Assembly (NCBI RefSeq): GCF_013385425.1 | Contig: NZ_JACAQA010000022.1 | Coordinates: 1-64,000 of the forward strand | Length of the DNA: 64,000 bases | Reading direction: 5' to 3' | Source: Pseudomonas gingeri | GTDB taxonomy: Bacteria; Pseudomonadota; Gammaproteobacteria; Pseudomonadales; Pseudomonadaceae | Shown: in pieces, positions 60,226 through 64,000 of the stretch | Position numbering within the stretch: position 1 is the stretch's first letter | Layout: every line of letters starts with the position of its first letter | Made by a program: the position numbers and the translations under genes | Notes under the pieces: model-generated | What the model was told of the DNA's origin: nothing | Seen by the model: only the letters and a program-made list of their open reading frames with translations | Databases searched by the model: none

Positions 60226-60416
60226 GGCAATACTCGTCTGGAAATGGACCGGGGAGCGTCCCGTGTCGGCGCCGCCGGCCTTGCAGTGTCTGGGCTGGCA
60301 GATAAGGTGTTTTCATTTTCAGGAAAAGCGGCGCAGCGATGCGTTACATATCTAGGTTTCCGGCGCGGGCCCATTTGGGGGCCGTGATCGGTGCGGACAG
60401 TGAGATGAGAGGCGAC

Positions 60417-61097
60417 ATGTCGACCCTGCAAACAACCCATTCCCAGGCCACATGGGTCGTGGACTCGGGCTATCTGTACAACGCCGCCGGGGAGGCTGGC
60501 CCGCTCGCCACGCTGATCCTCGCCCACGGTGCCGGCGCGCCGATGGACAGTGACTTCATGGCCGCCATGGCCGATCGCCTGGCGACACAGGGCATTGCCG
60601 TGGTGCGTTTCGAGTTTCCCTATATGGCGCAACGGCGCCTGGATGGCGGCAAGCGTCCACCGAACCCACAGGCGCGCTTGCTGGAGTGTTGGCGCGAGGT
60701 GTACGAGGGCGTGCGGCGTCAGGTCCAGGGGCCGCTGTTCATTGGCGGCAAGTCCATGGGCGGACGCATGGCCAGCCTGCTGGCCGACGACCTTGGTGCG
60801 TCGGGACTGGTATGCCTGGGCTATCCGTTCTATGCGGCGGGCAAGCCGGAGAAACCACGGGTGGCGCATCTGGCGGATCTCGTCACGCCGACTCTGATCG
60901 TGCAGGGCGAACGCGATGCCCTGGGCAATCGGCAAACCGTGTCGGGTTATGAACTGTCGGCGCAAATCGAGCTGAGCTGGCTGGCAGCGGCCGATCACGA
61001 TCTCAAGCCGCTGAAGGCCAGCGGTTTCACCCATGGGCAGCATCTGGACACGGCGGCGCGGCACATCCACGACTTTATCCTGAGTCAGGCGCTGTAA
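60417..61097 (+). CDS. alpha/beta-hydrolase family protein, 226 aa
   Basis: Cytoplasmic serine hydrolase of the dienelactone/KANL3-like type. The nucleophile elbow is GGKSMGGRMAS, with oxyanion turn LAHGAGAPMDS. The Asp is probably in VQGERDALG and the His in AADHDLKPL. The start MSTLQTTHSQ at 60417 is chosen; in-frame codons at 60339 and 60405 also exist. It sits on the opposite strand between the giant gene and its smaller relatives. Substrate unknown. Confidence 0.85.
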   Translation: MSTLQTTHSQATWVVDSGYLYNAAGEAGPLATLILAHGAGAPMDSDFMAAMADRLATQGIAVVRFEFPYMAQRRLDGGKRPPNPQARLLECWREVYEGVRRQVQGPLFIGGKSMGGRMASLLADDLGASGLVCLGYPFYAAGKPEKPRVAHLADLVTPTLIVQGERDALGNRQTVSGYELSAQIELSWLAAADHDLKPLKASGFTHGQHLDTAARHIHDFILSQAL

Positions 61098-61138
61098 AGC
61101 GCCGGTTGCCTGGCCGGTGGCAACCGACGCGGGAGTGG

Positions 61139-61861
61139 TCAGCCCCCGAGACTGACCACCACCTCGGTGGCGGGTGAGCGTTTCGACCAGTTGCCGACCA
61201 CATCATGGATCTCGTAGCGCACCGGCAGGCTACTGGAGTTGCCGACGCTTTCGACGATTTGCGCGGGGATCGGGACGACCACCTCTCGCTCCAGTTCCGC
61301 CGCGCCCAAGGCCGGGTGTTGGAGCGTCTGGTCGGCCCAGCTCACGCTGATCCGGTCGCCTTCGCTCATGTGCGGGTAAGGCGCGATTATCACCCGCACG
61401 CCTTGCGGATCGACGATTACCCCCGACGGTTGCACCTGGGGTGGACGCAGGGCTTCGTTTTCATAGGGCGTCGCCGGGTCGGTGTCGATGCCGCCGGGGG
61501 CTTCCAGCTTTACCCGGATGTGGCTGGCGTCGGAGTCCTCCGATGTGCCACCGGGAAATGGGCTGAAGCGATAGCTGACCGGCACCGGGTCCGGGGCGGA
61601 CGCCAGGCTGCGGCTGTCGACGGACAGGGTCACGAAGTCGTTGGTGGGTGGCGCGTCGAGGGGATGATCGTAAGTGGCGGCCGGTTCCGCGGCCTCCGCC
61701 CAGTACAGATCGATATGATCCAGGGGCTTGAGGTTCAACGGCCCGACCAGCACGTTCAAGGGTTTCTCCGGGTTTTCGACATCGATGGCACCGACCCCGG
61801 CGGGATTGGCGCTGAGGATCAGCGGTTTATCCAGGTTTCGCTGATGGATGTGCTTGGACAT
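61139..61861 (-). CDS. two-module Ig-like protein related to the giant protein, 240 aa
   Basis: Residues 15-238 match giant residues 1346-1563. It consists of two beta modules ending in VRYEIHDVVGNWSKRSPATEVVVS. No signal peptide or membrane segment. The start MSKHIHQRNLDKPLIL is preceded by GGAGCC. It lies 31 bases after the 490-aa gene, so likely one transcript. Confidence 0.85.
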   Translation of the reverse strand: MSKHIHQRNLDKPLILSANPAGVGAIDVENPEKPLNVLVGPLNLKPLDHIDLYWAEAAEPAATYDHPLDAPPTNDFVTLSVDSRSLASAPDPVPVSYRFSPFPGGTSEDSDASHIRVKLEAPGGIDTDPATPYENEALRPPQVQPSGVIVDPQGVRVIIAPYPHMSEGDRISVSWADQTLQHPALGAAELEREVVVPIPAQIVESVGNSSSLPVRYEIHDVVGNWSKRSPATEVVVSLGG

Positions 61862-61892
61862 GATAAAGGCTCCATGGGCAAAAGAGATCAGG

Positions 61893-63365
61893 TCACTGGC
61901 TGAAGGCGGACGGGCATCGACCAGCCACGCGCATGTCCAGATAGGCGCTCCGGCGTTTCGAGCGGCCGGTTCCGGTGACGCTGTCGACGTGGAACGAGGC
62001 CTCGGCATGACCGTAGCAAGTGGCATCCAGCACCGTTCTTGGGACGCGCAGGTCATAGCCGTCGCGGACCTGTTCCTCGGTCAATGGCGCGGAGGTGTGC
62101 GGCCACTGGTTTGTTGGATTACCGCCAATCAGCTGGTCGAAACCTTCGTAAAGGAAGTGGATGACATCGCCTGCCTTGATATTGAAGTAGGGGACGATAT
62201 GCACCGGTGCGCCGTCCTGGCCGTTGGCCGTGTTGATCGCGCCGTTTTCGTTCAGCTCGGTGAATAGCGGGGCGTCGGGCCCTTCGGGTCCGCCGGGCAG
62301 TTCATCGCGGGAGCGGACGATGATGCTTTGCTCCGGCGATCTTGAAGTGTTCGGATTGCCGGCCTGGGTCACGCTGTACCACACGCGGATATCGCTGCCG
62401 GTGCCCAGCGGCCTGAAGCGGCTGTTGAGGACCGGCAGGTGCAGGTCGCGGGCGGCGGCGACATCGCCCTCGGTGATGGCATAGGGCGGGTCGAACATCG
62501 GTTGTCCGGCCCAGAGCAACTGGATGTCTTGCCCTTCGCGCAAACCGGGATTCCAGGTAATGACGGCACGCGCATCCCGCTCAAAATCATTTTCGTCGAT
62601 CAGGTTATCCACAGCTTCGGGCGAGGCGCCGCGAATGGTGGGGCGTTGCAGGTCGCCTGGCAGCGGAAGCCCGTTGAGCAACAGCAACACATCGATGGCG
62701 GTCGAGTCCTGGGAGCTGTTTCCGGCGCGGTCCGTGACCGTATAGAACACCGGGCCGTTGAAGTCGTCCAGGGACTCGAGAAAGGCGCGGGGGTACTCGA
62801 TGATGACTTTTCGCGGTTCCTCCATGTCATCTTCCTCGACCTTGCCGCCGGGACCTTCGGTGGCTCCCCAGAAGGTTCTGATCCGGTCGCCGATGGCGAA
62901 GCCGCTGTAGCCGTGGATAGTGCCTGGCAGCACATCGCCCAGTTGTGTCAGTTCTTCCGAGGTGAGGCCGTCGCTGACAGCCGGGGGGAAGTCGAGGGGC
63001 GCGAGGGTAGTGGGATAGCCGGGGGCGGTGGTGTCGATTTCGACGGGGGAGGGGAAGGAGTCGGTGAATTCTTCGCTGAAAGTATCGGTGACACGATAGG
63101 CCAGTTGATACTTGCCCTCGATCAGCTGGTCGAGGGGAACATAAAGTTCCAGGGTGTCGCCGGGCTGGTCCTCGGGTTTGATAAATTCGCTATTGCCGAT
63201 AGGCACTTCGTTCCAGAGCAACTGGTAAGTTTCGCTGGTCGAGGGATTGTCCCAGACTTTGAATGTCACCAGGACCGGGGCATTCAGTGCGCTGATGGGC
63301 AGCAAACCATCTTCGAAGGCATCGGGAACATGGGGCTGGTCGAAAACAGGTACTTTAAGTGTCAT
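61893..63365 (-). CDS. four-module Ig-like protein related to the giant protein, 490 aa
   Basis: Residues 19-230 align with giant residues 2254-2463 (LLPISALxAPVxVTF, NPSxxETYQLLW, LPGTIxxYxGFAxGD, DRAGN). Residues ~240-480 form two further modules, with IRVWYSVTQAGNPNTS at the junction and a final CYGHAEASFHVDSVTG region. No signal peptide. The start MTLKVPVFDQPH follows AAGGAAA. Separated from the next gene upstream by 117 bases. Confidence 0.88.
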   Translation of the reverse strand: MTLKVPVFDQPHVPDAFEDGLLPISALNAPVLVTFKVWDNPSTSETYQLLWNEVPIGNSEFIKPEDQPGDTLELYVPLDQLIEGKYQLAYRVTDTFSEEFTDSFPSPVEIDTTAPGYPTTLAPLDFPPAVSDGLTSEELTQLGDVLPGTIHGYSGFAIGDRIRTFWGATEGPGGKVEEDDMEEPRKVIIEYPRAFLESLDDFNGPVFYTVTDRAGNSSQDSTAIDVLLLLNGLPLPGDLQRPTIRGASPEAVDNLIDENDFERDARAVITWNPGLREGQDIQLLWAGQPMFDPPYAITEGDVAAARDLHLPVLNSRFRPLGTGSDIRVWYSVTQAGNPNTSRSPEQSIIVRSRDELPGGPEGPDAPLFTELNENGAINTANGQDGAPVHIVPYFNIKAGDVIHFLYEGFDQLIGGNPTNQWPHTSAPLTEEQVRDGYDLRVPRTVLDATCYGHAEASFHVDSVTGTGRSKRRSAYLDMRVAGRCPSAFSQ

Positions 63366-63482
63366 ATTGATTTCCTTGTTTGAATACGGCCTTCAAGAGA
63401 AGGCCGCAGACACACTGAGGCACTTGATAAGTCTTGGCTTATAAAGGGCTTTTAGGTTTTCAGGGGATATTAAGTTGGCGCG

Positions 63483-64000
63483 TTAACTGCAACCGACACC
63501 GGGTTTGTTCATACTGACCGGGGCCGAGCCCATCAACGAGTTGGCCGGTTCCTGATTATGTTCAGGGCGCGGTTCAACCCGATAAGTAACCTCCGCATAA
63601 CCTTTGCAAATGCTGATCAACTTGGGGAGCGGGATCAGAAAAGTCAGGCCCGTGTCGATATTGGTCGGGTTGATCGTATCGGTCTTTTCATAGAGCGCGT
63701 CCGGGATCGGCGTTCCGTCCAGTTCAAACCCTTTGAACGTCAGGGCAATGTCGTGGTAGAGGCGGATATTGTCATAAGGCCTGACCAGTACCGGCGTGCC
63801 GTCCGGACTCAGGCTCGGAATGACATGGCCGGCGTCGGACAGCCGGGTGAACACCGGCTCCAGTAATCCGAGCTCGCCACCGGGTTGTTCCATTTTCGAA
63901 CGCACCACCACCGGTTGGCTCGGCGCCAGTGCCGGGTTGGGGTTGGTGTCGCGGGTGATGGTGTAGGTCACCGGGATGGCGGCACCGGTCCCCTCGGTTT
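63483..64000 (-). CDS. partial Ig-like modular protein, 5' end outside the window
   Basis: The reading frame is open to the last base, so the N-terminus lies beyond 64000. The visible ~172 residues align with the C-terminal half of the 490-aa protein: VTYTITRDTNPN versus VWYSVTQAGNPN, PVVVRS with PGGE, PVLVRPYDNI, and CKGYAEVTYRV versus CYGHAEASFHV. Same family, same strand. Confidence 0.8.
   Translation of the reverse strand, partial: TEGTGAAIPVTYTITRDTNPNPALAPSQPVVVRSKMEQPGGELGLLEPVFTRLSDAGHVIPSLSPDGTPVLVRPYDNIRLYHDIALTFKGFELDGTPIPDALYEKTDTINPTNIDTGLTFLIPLPKLISICKGYAEVTYRVEPRPEHNQEPANSLMGSAPVSMNKPGVGCS

Overview
The window is a gene-dense, GC-rich stretch with Pseudomonas gene order throughout. 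Protein families, REP palindromes with a GGGCTTGCCCGCG-type core, and blocks that I recall as colinear with several P. aeruginosa PAO1 loci point to a fluorescent Pseudomonas of the P. fluorescens group. PAO1 comparisons are from memory and were not searched.

Layout. (1) 0-10 kb: housekeeping and repair genes: folE, an Smr-domain protein, an isochorismatase-fold hydrolase, prmB, a DEAD-box RNA helicase with a long leader, a LigB-type dioxygenase, tpm, htpX and alaA. (2) 10-15.5 kb: oxidative-stress block: msrB, glutathione peroxidase with an OspR/OhrR-type regulator, hybrid kinase SagS, an AAA ATPase and a free-methionine sulfoxide reductase. (3) 15.4-26.3 kb: signalling block: an HD-GYP sensor with a large insertion, a RocS/RocA-type two-component pair, a lone receiver, dgt and an EAL protein. 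(4) 26.4-37 kb: envelope proteins, an Amt transporter, two acyltransferases, a LexA-controlled small gene, an RluA-family synthase, a diverged type II dehydroquinase homologue, a lipoprotein, and mobA/moaB/moeA. (5) 36.9-51.9 kb: microaerobic respiration: anr, hemN, the cbb3 assembly genes (ccoS, ccoI, ccoH, ccoG) and two complete ccoNOQP operons. Anr-type boxes sit upstream of hemN, ccoG and both ccoN genes, so Anr probably switches on haem synthesis, oxidase assembly and both high-affinity oxidases together when oxygen is low.

(6) 52.2-64 kb: an accessory block immediately beyond the core cco cluster. It holds one 8-kb gene for a 2666-residue modular protein: six repeats of about 215 residues, then an array of Ig-like modules, then a duplicated Big-2-like plus YGNRWPL unit. 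Upstream of it on the same strand are three smaller genes (one cut by the window edge). Two of them carry modules that also occur inside the giant protein, and the third resembles the C-terminal half of its neighbour. An alpha/beta hydrolase gene lies between on the opposite strand. I recognise no established function, secretion signal or enzyme site in these modular proteins. This family is the best candidate in the window for an undescribed system.

No rRNA, tRNA, CRISPR array, transposase or prophage was seen.
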